64,000 nt of DNA from Kiritimatiellia bacterium (GCA_017525225.1 JAFXTB010000155.1:1-64000); one strand, 5' to 3'. Positions 35,473-42,415 are shown, numbered from the stretch's first letter. Made by a program: numbers and translations. Notes: generated from the letters alone by a model not told the origin.

Positions 35473-36102
35473 CTACCGCATCGTATCGGAAGTGTCATGC
35501 GCGGATTCGTCTTCATGCGCGGCGAAGGTGTCGCCGAGCGATCCCCCGCCAGGCAGCACCTCCACCACCCGGTCCCTCAGCGCGGCGAATTCCGCGTCCG
35601 TGAACACGGTCTTCACTTCGGCGACCCTGAGGCAATCCACCGTCTTCGAGACGCGACGGTAGATGACGCGTGGATTCCCTGAAGCGGCGGCGGCGCGGGT
35701 GGAGTCGGCGTCGATCTCAAACGCGCCGAACGACTTGTACCACCTGGCGCCATCGCGCTCCAGCCGGAAGAACACGTAGCGCGTCTTGGGCGCGGCAAGC
35801 TCTTCATTGATCCGCTTGGCGGTTATCTTGGCGTCATCGTTGTATTCGGAGATGGTCAGAATCTCGCTCCAGCCCTGAGAGTCGGTGTCTGGCCCGTATT
35901 CGGGGACGTTGTGCCAGCCATTGCCGCCATTTTCGGACGGCAGCCAGCCGATGACGTTCTGCTTCCCCGGAACATTGAACCAGGCGTGATACGGCAGCTT
36001 CATCGCCGCCAGGCCGAAGAGGTGCGTAACCTCGGCGACCGTATTGAGGTCGTCTCCAAAAGAGACATGACCACTCCTGAGACAGGAGTTGAATTTGCTC
36101 AT
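35473..36102 (-). CDS. Hypothetical 209-residue protein behind a tRNA leader
   Basis: Not recognised. The start is at 36102 (AAAGGAACAAAGAAA before ATG); the frame extends upstream through the tRNA-like gene, but that part is non-coding. The protein is mixed alpha/beta, aromatic-rich (KLPYHAWFNVPGKQNVIGWL, YVFFRLERDGARWYKSFG) and ends in an acidic tail. It is the first protein gene after the 36279 tRNA-like gene and its 115-base leader. Confidence 0.65.
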   Translation of the reverse strand: MSKFNSCLRSGHVSFGDDLNTVAEVTHLFGLAAMKLPYHAWFNVPGKQNVIGWLPSENGGNGWHNVPEYGPDTDSQGWSEILTISEYNDDAKITAKRINEELAAPKTRYVFFRLERDGARWYKSFGAFEIDADSTRAAAASGNPRVIYRRVSKTVDCLRVAEVKTVFTDAEFAALRDRVVEVLPGGGSLGDTFAAHEDESAHDTSDTMR

Positions 36103-36224
36103 TTTCTTTGTTCCTTTGATTGTTGTTGTTGTACCCACCGTGTAGGCGAAGCACAAAAAACTACACAGACGCAAAATCATCCGTTGGCAAGCGGTTTGCG
36201 GGCATATCGCAGGCCGCCGGTCAA

Positions 36225-36267
36225 TTTTTGTTGAAGCTATTAAACCTTTGTTGAAAAAATTAAACGG
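36225..36267 (-). promoter_or_regulatory. Leader box TTTAAT-N5-TTCAACAA, double copy 2
   Basis: Two consecutive 20-base units on the minus strand, GTTTAATTTTTTCAACAAAG and GTTTAATAGCTTCAACAAAA, right after the tRNA 3' end. Confidence 0.45.
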
Positions 36268-36278
36268 TTTCTTCTGGA

Positions 36279-36363
36279 TGGTGCCCCGAGGGGGAGTCGG
36301 ACCCCCACGCCTTTCGGCCCGTGGATTTTGAGTCCAGGTCGTCTGCCATTCCGACACCGGGGC
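36279..36363 (-). tRNA. tRNA-Leu(CAA)-like gene, copy 1
   Basis: An 85-base gene with encoded CCA, a 7-bp acceptor stem (GCCCCGG with TCGGGGC), a D-arm with G18G19, anticodon loop CTCAAAA giving anticodon CAA, a class II variable arm (GCC-GAAA-GGC) and a 5-bp T stem. Departures from consensus: C at position 26, a C-C mismatch at 27-43, and C instead of U at position 55 (T-loop TCCGACT). It may be a functional minor tRNA as in phages, or a tRNA mimic or decoy. Confidence 0.85.
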
Positions 36364-36424
36364 GGCGGTTCGCGAATCAGGATGATGAACAAATTCCCCA
36401 TGAACAACTCGTCCGAAAATGCCG

Positions 36425-37405
36425 TTATTTCACCCACCTGCCGAATGTCGCGTAAAACGGGGCAAACTTGCCTTGCTCTTCGACCGGGCGTCGGGCCGAG
36501 CCGGGCCCTTCAAGGATCGCGAAGACAAGTTCCTTGAACTTCCCCTTGAACTCCGGCTCCTCGAGAACGCGGCGAAACTGGTCCGCTACCGCATCGCACG
36601 GCAGCTTGTTCACGCCGCAACCGAACGCGCCGAGCACGATGCTGTCGTGTCCGTTCTTCAGGGCGATGCGGTAGATGGTACGTATCTTGTTGAGCTGGAT
36701 GGCATCGCCCTGCGTCGTGAAGCCGCCGTCAGGCGCCATGTACTGCCGCTCTTCGTTACAGTAGTTGTTCGGCTCGCGGAAGCTCAGGGCGGCGACCGTG
36801 ATCACACCGCAGGCAAACGGTTTCTCACGAAAGGCATATCCGTCGCGAAGGTTCCTACGGAAGAAAACGACGCCCGGCGAATAGATGCCGCCGAAGTCGA
36901 TGTCCAGCGGATAGGCGTTGAACCGGTGCGGCACTTCCGCTTCCTGCACGCACCTGTACTTCGGATCGTAATACTGGTAGAGCGACTGGCTCAGCGTCGA
37001 AAGGCGGCAGAGCGTCTCCTCCTGCGCGCTCATGCCTCTGTCGTAACCGCCGCCCGGACGCCTGCGCGAGGCAAGGTTCAGGATGGCGGGATGCAATCCG
37101 CATTTGATCATCTGCTCTGCAACGTCAACGCAGTCGGCGTTAACGCACCCCGTCTTCGTCTCGCATCCGCACTGCGGCACGTCGTCCACGTCGAAAGATT
37201 TCGCATAGACTTTCGTACCGGCGAGCAGGGCGTTCCTGTCGCCAAGACCGACGATCCGTCCGTCAGGCAGCCGGTAACCCCAGTACCGGAACACTTCGAC
37301 GTTGTTCCTGTAAACATCCTCCATGACGCGTTTCTTCCCGAAACGCCCGCCATGAGCGATCTGGTCTTTGGCTTTTTCGACATCCCAATCGTCAATTCCA
37401 ATCAT
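36425..37405 (-). CDS. Microbial-type PARG (TIGR02452-like macrodomain protein)
   Basis: A 326-residue ADP-ribose hydrolase-like protein. The catalytic signature of poly(ADP-ribose) glycohydrolases, Gly-Gly-Gly followed by Gln-Glu-Glu, is intact in RRPGGGYDRGMSAQEETLCR (about residue 115). Before it ILNLAS and after it GGIYSPGVVFFR, ITVAALSF and VLGAFGCGVNKLPCDAVA match bacterial PARG/TIGR02452 proteins. It removes ADP-ribose from proteins or nucleic acids in the cytosol. It is directly followed on the transcript side by the tRNA-like gene at 36363, 60 bases away. Confidence 0.88.
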   Translation of the reverse strand: MIGIDDWDVEKAKDQIAHGGRFGKKRVMEDVYRNNVEVFRYWGYRLPDGRIVGLGDRNALLAGTKVYAKSFDVDDVPQCGCETKTGCVNADCVDVAEQMIKCGLHPAILNLASRRRPGGGYDRGMSAQEETLCRLSTLSQSLYQYYDPKYRCVQEAEVPHRFNAYPLDIDFGGIYSPGVVFFRRNLRDGYAFREKPFACGVITVAALSFREPNNYCNEERQYMAPDGGFTTQGDAIQLNKIRTIYRIALKNGHDSIVLGAFGCGVNKLPCDAVADQFRRVLEEPEFKGKFKELVFAILEGPGSARRPVEEQGKFAPFYATFGRWVK

Positions 37406-37429
37406 GCCTTCAGTTCCTTTCCAGACATT

Positions 37430-38386
37430 TCAAAGAGGCTTTTCGACGATTCCGCGGACTCCAAGTTCTTTCAGAAGTTCGTCCGAGCAGGTGGTGATGT
37501 ACGAGCAGTTGCACGAGGCGTACCACTGTCCGGTCGAGAGCGCGACCGCGACACGTTCCGGCGTCAGCTCCGCGAACCTCATGCCCCCGCTCCGCCAGAG
37601 GGTCGTCAGGAAACCACATGTCGTCCAGTCTCCAGACCCTTCAGGGTTGAGCACGTTGTCGTTGACGAAGCCTGGGACAGTCTGCCAGCCCTTGCCGGGG
37701 AAACGGAAGCGCGCGCCGGCAGGGCCACCGAGTGTCTGGATGAAAAGCTTGTCGGGATAGCGCTCAACGAACGAAATGTCGGGAAAGTCCTCGTTGGAGA
37801 ACTTGACGACAGTCGCGAGCTCGATCGCCTTCATGCAGGCCGGATCCTTGGGGTTGCAGGGCTCGAAGTAGACGAGCGTACCCTTCTCCCTGAGGATCCG
37901 TGCGAGCTCGCGGTGTCCTGCTGCCGCGGTGTCGAAGAAGAAGACGTCCGGGACGAAGTCCAGCGCCGCCACCAGCGCCCGCGCCTGGTCGATCTTGATG
38001 TACGTCCAGCGCGGGAACCGGCTCTTGACACCGCGTGCCTTATCCTTCGCGTTGGAGGTGCGGATGGCCTTCTTGTTCGGGCCACCCTCCACCTTCGTCG
38101 TGCACACGGTGAGGAGCGTGGTGCCGCCGTCAGGCGTGTTGGTGACGAACCGCGTGTCGCAGCCGAAGTCCGCAAGGCCGGACTTCAGGAGCAATCCCTC
38201 CTCCGTGTCGTCGAAGCGTCCGATGGGGAGGGCATGCCAGCCGAGGACGGCAAGCAGCTTGGAAACCACGCCGCCGGTTCCGCCGACCTCGTGGGCCATG
38301 ACCTGTTCGGGAGCCTTGCGGTCCTCTTTCCAGGTGATGGTGTCGTAGTTGAACATGCCGCCGATCAAACACGTTGGTTTACTCAT
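37430..38386 (-). CDS. PfkB-family carbohydrate kinase-like protein
   Basis: A 318-residue ribokinase-fold protein. GGTGGVVSKLLAVLG (about residue 35) and LPIGRFDDTEEG match the sugar-binding half, VVKFSNEDF and LGGPAGARF the nucleotide half, and GSGDWTTCGF (about residue 248) keeps the catalytic Asp of the GxGD motif. The substrate is unknown. Placed between PARG and NADAR, it may phosphorylate a ribose-type product; that is inference. Confidence 0.8.
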   Translation of the reverse strand: MSKPTCLIGGMFNYDTITWKEDRKAPEQVMAHEVGGTGGVVSKLLAVLGWHALPIGRFDDTEEGLLLKSGLADFGCDTRFVTNTPDGGTTLLTVCTTKVEGGPNKKAIRTSNAKDKARGVKSRFPRWTYIKIDQARALVAALDFVPDVFFFDTAAAGHRELARILREKGTLVYFEPCNPKDPACMKAIELATVVKFSNEDFPDISFVERYPDKLFIQTLGGPAGARFRFPGKGWQTVPGFVNDNVLNPEGSGDWTTCGFLTTLWRSGGMRFAELTPERVAVALSTGQWYASCNCSYITTCSDELLKELGVRGIVEKPL

Positions 38387-38415
38387 TGCAAAGTCCTTTC
38401 ATCTAGGGAATACCA

Positions 38416-39048
38416 TCAAGATTCTTCGTTCTTACGGACATTCTGTAAGATCTTTATGTAAGCCAATGCATCGTCCGGTAGTCTATACTCCAGTTGCCCG
38501 CGATCGCGCAGTTCCATCAGCAGTCGTCCGAGAACGTTCGGTCCGGAGAAGTGCACCCCGTCGCCGGCAGGCTTCACGCCCCAGCAGTCCGGCTGCGCCT
38601 TTGGAAAGGTCGTCTGGTCTTCAACGATGAATCTGCCGCGGCTCCGCTCAAGTTCCGTCCGGAACAGCTCGCACTGCTCATACTTCTTCACAAGCGCGAA
38701 CTTCAGCGCATCGAGGATCATCGTGCCCCAATCGGGACGGCGATACGCCTTCTCGTAGCTCTTGACCGTGCGCTTGACCTCATGGCAGATCTTGCCGCGT
38801 GCGGTAATCCCGTTCCAGATCCTCTTGATGATCTCAGGATCCTTGAACTTCATGAGCTGGAAAACCTGCTCGGCGTTCTTGAACGTCACGCCGTCAATGA
38901 CAATCGGCGTCGCGTAGAAGTTGCAAAAGACGCCCCACTCCTCGGCGACCTTCCGAATTCGCACGCAGTCGGCGATCGGATAGGTCTGATAGCCGAAATA
39001 CTGCGGATAGTTGTCCCGGATGAACTCGGCGACGCTGTAGAAACTCAT
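38416..39048 (-). CDS. NADAR-family protein (N-glycosidase-like)
   Basis: A 210-residue protein with all NADAR (DUF1768/YbiA-like) hallmarks: FCNFYATPIVIDGVTFKNAE then QVFQLMKF (about residue 50-75), DWGTMILDALKFALVKKYEQ, FIVEDQTTF, DCWGVKP and NVLGRLLMELR. Some NADAR enzymes remove ADP-ribose from guanine in DNA and act as antitoxins to DarT-type ADP-ribosyltransferases. The start at 39048 makes an ATGA overlap with the stop of the ART-like gene, so the two are translationally coupled. Confidence 0.92.
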   Translation of the reverse strand: MSFYSVAEFIRDNYPQYFGYQTYPIADCVRIRKVAEEWGVFCNFYATPIVIDGVTFKNAEQVFQLMKFKDPEIIKRIWNGITARGKICHEVKRTVKSYEKAYRRPDWGTMILDALKFALVKKYEQCELFRTELERSRGRFIVEDQTTFPKAQPDCWGVKPAGDGVHFSGPNVLGRLLMELRDRGQLEYRLPDDALAYIKILQNVRKNEES

Positions 39049-39617
39049 GCCGACACCTCCGCACGGCTTGTCAGGACCCACTTGCCCGCCTGCTGCTCAA
39101 CATCGATCTTCTCGACCTTGAGGATCTTGACGTTCTCCTCGCAGAAGACGGCGACGTTCTTCTCGCCATCCGGCTTGTTCTGCGCCGTCGGCCAGACATT
39201 GAACAGGACACCCAGTCTGTTCAGAAATTCCGCCGCGGACTTCTCCTCAGCAAGGCCATTCGTCTTTGAACCCGTCAGCGTCATCCCGATCCACTTCCTG
39301 AACAGCTTACCGTGCACGAGCACCTTAGCCGGGGCTTTTACCCCCAGCGCAGACTCGACCTTAGCCACAATAGCCGCATTCGGAGGCGGATTAGACATGA
39401 GGTGATTCTCGGCCGTCAGATCTGGGATCTCGACCGTGTAGAGGTAGTGCGCGGGAGCCTTCACACCCTTCAGCGCGCGAGGATTCGAGTAATGGACGGC
39501 AGACCTCTCGGACTCTGTCAGATAAACGCCAAAACCAAACTTGATGCCGGTGCCGTCGCCGGCGCGGCTCAAGTCGAACCTGTCAAACAGCTCAGGTGAC
39601 CCATGGTACATTCTCAT
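39045..39617 (-). CDS. ADP-ribosyltransferase-like protein (possible toxin)
   Basis: A 190-residue protein whose start, MRMYHGSPELFDRFDLSRAG, then GFGVYLTESERSAVHY, resembles the His-Tyr-type ADP-ribosyltransferase domains found in phage polyvalent and MuF-type proteins (His in YHGSP, Tyr in GVYLTE). Such enzymes transfer ADP-ribose from NAD onto protein or nucleic acid. The third catalytic residue (a Glu) cannot be assigned with certainty. The start at 39617 has AAGGA eight bases upstream and makes an ATGA overlap with the Cys-rich peptide; a longer frame to 39680 is in-frame chance. Confidence 0.7.
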   Translation of the reverse strand: MRMYHGSPELFDRFDLSRAGDGTGIKFGFGVYLTESERSAVHYSNPRALKGVKAPAHYLYTVEIPDLTAENHLMSNPPPNAAIVAKVESALGVKAPAKVLVHGKLFRKWIGMTLTGSKTNGLAEEKSAAEFLNRLGVLFNVWPTAQNKPDGEKNVAVFCEENVKILKVEKIDVEQQAGKWVLTSRAEVSA

Positions 39618-39712
39618 GTGCAAGTTCCTTGGTGTTCGTGTTTCTTCGTAGGCGAATGGATACACCCCGATCCATAACATGTGCTACCGCAGCACCTACA
39701 GTTTGTACTCAT
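39614..39712 (-). CDS. Cys-rich 32-residue peptide
   Basis: A very small gene with a strong ribosome binding site (GGAGG nine bases before ATG 39712). The product has six Cys (positions 5, 7, 8, 12, 17, 31) and three His in 32 residues, beginning MSTNCRCCGSTCYGSG. It could bind zinc or form a compact knuckle. The stop overlaps the ART start (ATGA), so translation of the peptide probably sets ART translation. Its leader role or protein function is open. Confidence 0.6.
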   Translation of the reverse strand: MSTNCRCCGSTCYGSGCIHSPTKKHEHQGTCT

Positions 39713-39739
39713 TTCTTCTTTCCTCCAAAGATGGCAAGA

Positions 39740-39763
39740 CGACAGTATAGCATAATACTGTCG
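39740..39763 (-). promoter_or_regulatory. Promoter covered by a perfect 9-bp palindrome
   Basis: CGACAGTAT, six bases, ATACTGTCG. On the minus strand the same bases contain TATGCTATACT, an extended -10, so the palindrome covers the promoter of the peptide-ART-NADAR unit. A repressor bound here would block the promoter, as in toxin-antitoxin autoregulation. Confidence 0.6.
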
Positions 39764-39796
39764 GGGGTTGGGAGATTGTTTTGCAAATCACGCATT

Positions 39797-40198
39797 TCAT
39801 GCGTTCCAATACTGCCTCGCAGCATGCGTGACCTCGATCTCAATACCTGCGGTGCCCGCCAGGCGTTCGGCGAAGCGCTCGGCTAGATACACCGACCTGT
39901 GGTGTCCTCCGTAACAGCCGAACGCGACCTGGAGATAGTCGCGTCCCGTCTCGGGAGCCGCCTCGATTGTCTGGCGGACAAGCGACTCCGCCGCGTCAAG
40001 GAAGCGCTCGACACGATCCCTGTGCCGTTCGAAGAAATCGATCACCGGCTTGTCCAGCCCCGAATAGCCGCGCAGAGTCACTTCGTCGTGCGGATCGGGC
40101 ATCGACCGGCAGTCGAAGACGAATCCGCCCCAATAGTCGTCGTCAGCGTCCTCGGGCACGCCCCGCGGATAGGAAAACGACACGTTCGAAACCTTCAT
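39797..40198 (-). CDS. Stand-alone RapZ C-terminal domain protein
   Basis: A 133-residue protein equal to the RNA-binding C-terminal half of RapZ: FVFDCRSMPDPHDEV (about residue 25), YSGLDKPVIDFFE, and VAFGCYGGHHRSVYLAERFA (about 95-115). The N-terminal kinase half of RapZ is absent. In full RapZ this half binds sRNA and GlcN6P. Its start overlaps the stop of the GP88-like gene by ATGA. Confidence 0.88.
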   Translation of the reverse strand: MKVSNVSFSYPRGVPEDADDDYWGGFVFDCRSMPDPHDEVTLRGYSGLDKPVIDFFERHRDRVERFLDAAESLVRQTIEAAPETGRDYLQVAFGCYGGHHRSVYLAERFAERLAGTAGIEIEVTHAARQYWNA

Positions 40199-41037
40199 GC
40201 TGACACCTCCGTTGCCTTCTTCGCGGCCTTGAGGGCCCAATCGTCTCCACCAACGACATTGAAGCGGATGTCGCCCGCGCCGCAACAGCCACACCCGTGC
40301 TCCGCGCAGTTCCTGCAATGCCAAACGGTGATTTCCTTCTCCGCCTCGCGCTCGGCGCGCTTGTTGGCGGTCTTCGCGTCACCTCCCTGCGCACGTAGTG
40401 CGCGGACAATCTCGTGTTTGCGGGCGAGAAAGCGGGCAAAGGACTTCTGGTAAGGGCAGTTCCCCGAGCCGTCCCAAACGACATGCGTCACGTCAAACCC
40501 GAGCCGGCGTGCCTCCGCCTCGCCCGCCTCGTCGCCCGTCCAAGCTGAATAGCGGACATGAAGGTTCGCGGGATGGTCGACAAGCGCGGGCAAAAGCTCA
40601 ATCCGCTTCGTATAAAGGATTGCGTGTACCGTCGGGTGGTGGCGCGCGGCCGCCTTGCACGCCTCAACTTGCTCGGCGTTCTCGAAGTCACCGCCGTCCG
40701 AAAGGCGGATCGGAAGGTGAAGGCGCCCGGCCTCCTTGTAGAAATGTTCGTAGTAGGCGTTCGGGTCGATCCGGCGGAGGACCGTGTTCTTCGCCTCAAC
40801 CTTCCTGCAATTCGGCCGCAGCTTCGTGCAGATGTTGATCACGTAGCACGTCCCCGCGCACTTCTCGAGGCACGAGGGGTGGCATGTGATGATCGGGAGC
40901 GTCGCCTCGTTCACACACAGCGTCTTGTGGTTGCCGAGGCCGACATGCGGCGCTTCGGCGAAACGCCCCTGGTATTTGGCCTCGAACGCGGCCACGTCGC
41001 GCTGCATCAGCTCGATAAGTTTAGTGAAGTCTTTCAT
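40195..41037 (-). CDS. GP88-like Cys-rich protein
   Basis: A 280-residue protein resembling the phage gene product 88 family, which looks like a divergent radical-SAM-type barrel. A Cys cluster near residue 52-77 (CHPSCLEKCAGTCYV, CTKLRPNC) could hold an iron-sulfur centre, and a second Cys-rich cluster lies near residue 243-253 (CRNCAEHGCGCCG). LRLSDGGDFENAEQVEAC-type barrel segments lie between. It precedes RapZ-C with an ATGA overlap and follows the second tRNA-like leader. Confidence 0.7.
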   Translation of the reverse strand: MKDFTKLIELMQRDVAAFEAKYQGRFAEAPHVGLGNHKTLCVNEATLPIITCHPSCLEKCAGTCYVINICTKLRPNCRKVEAKNTVLRRIDPNAYYEHFYKEAGRLHLPIRLSDGGDFENAEQVEACKAAARHHPTVHAILYTKRIELLPALVDHPANLHVRYSAWTGDEAGEAEARRLGFDVTHVVWDGSGNCPYQKSFARFLARKHEIVRALRAQGGDAKTANKRAEREAEKEITVWHCRNCAEHGCGCCGAGDIRFNVVGGDDWALKAAKKATEVSA

Positions 41038-41147
41038 TTGCTGTTTCCTCGTTCCAAGGTGATTTGAGTTCTAGCATACTTAATATCACAGACGCAAAAT
41101 CATCCGTTGGCAAACGGTTTGCGAGCATATCGCAGACCGCCAGTCAA

Positions 41148-41190
41148 TTTTTATTGAAATTATTAAACATTTGTTGGAATGATTAAACGG
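41148..41190 (-). promoter_or_regulatory. Leader box TTTAAT-N5-TTCAACAA, double copy 3
   Basis: Minus strand GTTTAATCATTCCAACAAAT and GTTTAATAATTTCAATAAAA in tandem, immediately after the tRNA 3' end; AGAAACCGT precedes as at 33 kb. Confidence 0.45.
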
Positions 41191-41201
41191 TTTCTTCTGG
41201 A

Positions 41202-41286
41202 TGGTGCCCCGAGGGGGAGTCGGACCCCCACGCCTTTCGGCCCGTGGATTTTGAGTCCAGGTCGTCTGCCATTCCGACACCGGGGC
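41202..41286 (-). tRNA. tRNA-Leu(CAA)-like gene, copy 2
   Basis: Identical to the gene at 36279-36363, including C26, the C27-C43 mismatch and C55. Its 3' end lies 164 bases before the GP88 start. Confidence 0.85.
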
Positions 41287-41317
41287 TTCAATTTGCAGCC
41301 TCAGCAGTAGGTAAGCC

Positions 41318-41878
41318 TCAGGCGACTGGCCGCAGCCAGTATCCAAGGTCGTACAGCTGCGCAGTCAGTTCACGGCAGAGGCGGCTCACGATTTCGCGGC
41401 AGTGGGGAATGTCTTCAACCAGGGTCATGCCGTAGCAATCTGCGCGCTCCTCCGCGTATATCAGATGTTCGTCCGGACAGCCTTCGTTCTTCGGGCTAGG
41501 GCCCTCGGACAGACCAAGCCCCACGCGGTCAAAGTCTATCGCCTTGAAGATGTCCGACGGACAGGCCACGCTCACGGTCGTCCAGAGGCCGCCGTACGAA
41601 TCGTGGAGATGGAGCCTGACTACCACTTTGCGGCTGTCGGGCTCGCTAGGCTTCCTGCACGCCACTTCGAAAAGGAGGTCGGCATCTGTCCCGCTCAGCT
41701 CCGAAGTCATCGGGAAGAGGCGAGGCTCTCCGTCCCAGCCGCGCAGGGTTACCGAAGCAAACGCCCCGGTATCCCATGCGGAAGGCATAGGTTTGTTGAT
41801 CCACACGTCCCGGATGGGCCGGCCCGTGCAATCCGAGGCCGCTCTGGACATCAGACTGGGGATGCTATACGCGATCAT
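41318..41878 (-). CDS. Hypothetical 186-residue protein
   Basis: Not recognised. The start at 41878 follows AAGGAGGAAAAC. The protein is beta-rich with segments GAFASVTLRGWDGEPRLFPM, VVVRLHLHDSYGGLWTTVSV and a helical end. It lies 31 bases before the second tRNA-like gene and overlaps the end of the 60-residue gene by 14 bases. Confidence 0.65.
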   Translation of the reverse strand: MIAYSIPSLMSRAASDCTGRPIRDVWINKPMPSAWDTGAFASVTLRGWDGEPRLFPMTSELSGTDADLLFEVACRKPSEPDSRKVVVRLHLHDSYGGLWTTVSVACPSDIFKAIDFDRVGLGLSEGPSPKNEGCPDEHLIYAEERADCYGMTLVEDIPHCREIVSRLCRELTAQLYDLGYWLRPVA

Positions 41879-42050
41879 GTTTTCCTCCTTCGATGAGTCG
41901 GTTCCAGGCTTCACGATCGAGGATCACCGGGCCAGGGGCGTCGGGGTCGCTCATCCGGCCGATCTTCCTCGGGTTCTTCTTGTGCGCTAGGATGTCCTCA
42001 AACTCATAGATGGGGACCATCTTCCGCTTCTTCGGTCTGTTAATTGTCAT
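41865..42050 (-). CDS. Hypothetical basic 60-residue protein
   Basis: Not recognised. It begins MTINRPKKRKMVPIYEFEDI and is strongly basic at the N-terminus with a DAPGPVILDREAWNRLIEGG end. The start at 42050 has GAGGAAACAGGAA upstream; a longer frame to 42080 is possible. The size and gene overlap with the next protein suggest an antitoxin-like partner, without proof. Confidence 0.55.
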   Translation of the reverse strand: MTINRPKKRKMVPIYEFEDILAHKKNPRKIGRMSDPDAPGPVILDREAWNRLIEGGKHDRV

Positions 42051-42415
42051 TTCCTGTTTCCTCTTTTTTACCGTATTCACGTTGGCTGAATGCCAGCTCC
42101 AATAGAATACTACATTCCTCTCAGCGTTTTATTACTCTTAAACGCGGGTTACATTTGCATGAACATCCCCAAAGGGCCCCCTGCCCCCATTGTTTTTGCG
42201 GCGGGAGTGGGCTTGTTTTCTCAAGGGATGCGTCTAGCGAAATAATGCCATAACTAGTTGTATAATAGGCGATGTTCATTTTTTGAAGTTATGAGGTGTT
42301 GATGGGGGTAGGTGTTGGCAACTTCGCGCCGGCGAAAACCCTTGCCGTCCACTTGTATCATATCACTAATCCATAAAAACCGCGGAACGCATTCCGCTCC
42401 AAAAGAAAGGCAGCA
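42051..42415. promoter_or_regulatory. Divergent control region, 365 bases
   Basis: No gene. It separates a minus-strand gene from the plus-strand sigma-like gene. TATAAT at 42261-42266 may be the -10 for the plus gene, giving a leader of about 140 bases. A perfect 6-bp palindrome GCGGAA-CGCA-TTCCGC at 42382-42397 sits just before the ribosome binding site (AAAGAAAGG) and could be an operator or an RNA hairpin. On the minus side TAGTATTCT (about 42110) is a weak -10 for the 60-residue gene. Confidence 0.45.

Larger units (their letters stand above)
36164..36363 (-). repeat. 200-bp direct repeat, copy 1 (tRNA plus leader)
   Basis: This block contains a complete tRNA-Leu-like gene and the next 115 bases. 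It recurs at 41087-41286 in the same orientation. The tRNA parts are identical; the leaders differ at a modest number of positions without length change. The copies bound a 4.9-kb segment holding PARG, PfkB, NADAR, ART, RapZ-C and GP88 genes. Confidence 0.9.
41087..41286 (-). repeat. 200-bp direct repeat, copy 2 (tRNA plus leader)
   Basis: Same block as 36164-36363, heading the GP88/RapZ-C pair here. The downstream leader is diverged in part while the tRNA is identical. Confidence 0.9.

Noticed and set aside
36103-36357. Extension of the 209-residue frame through the tRNA-like gene
   Set aside because: The same residues appear at the second tRNA copy (41086-41346), showing they only reflect the repeated tRNA DNA.
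36164-36363. Phage attachment site at tRNA-Leu
   Set aside because: The repeat covers a full tRNA and 115 downstream bases, not a 3'-end fragment, and no integrase lies between the copies.
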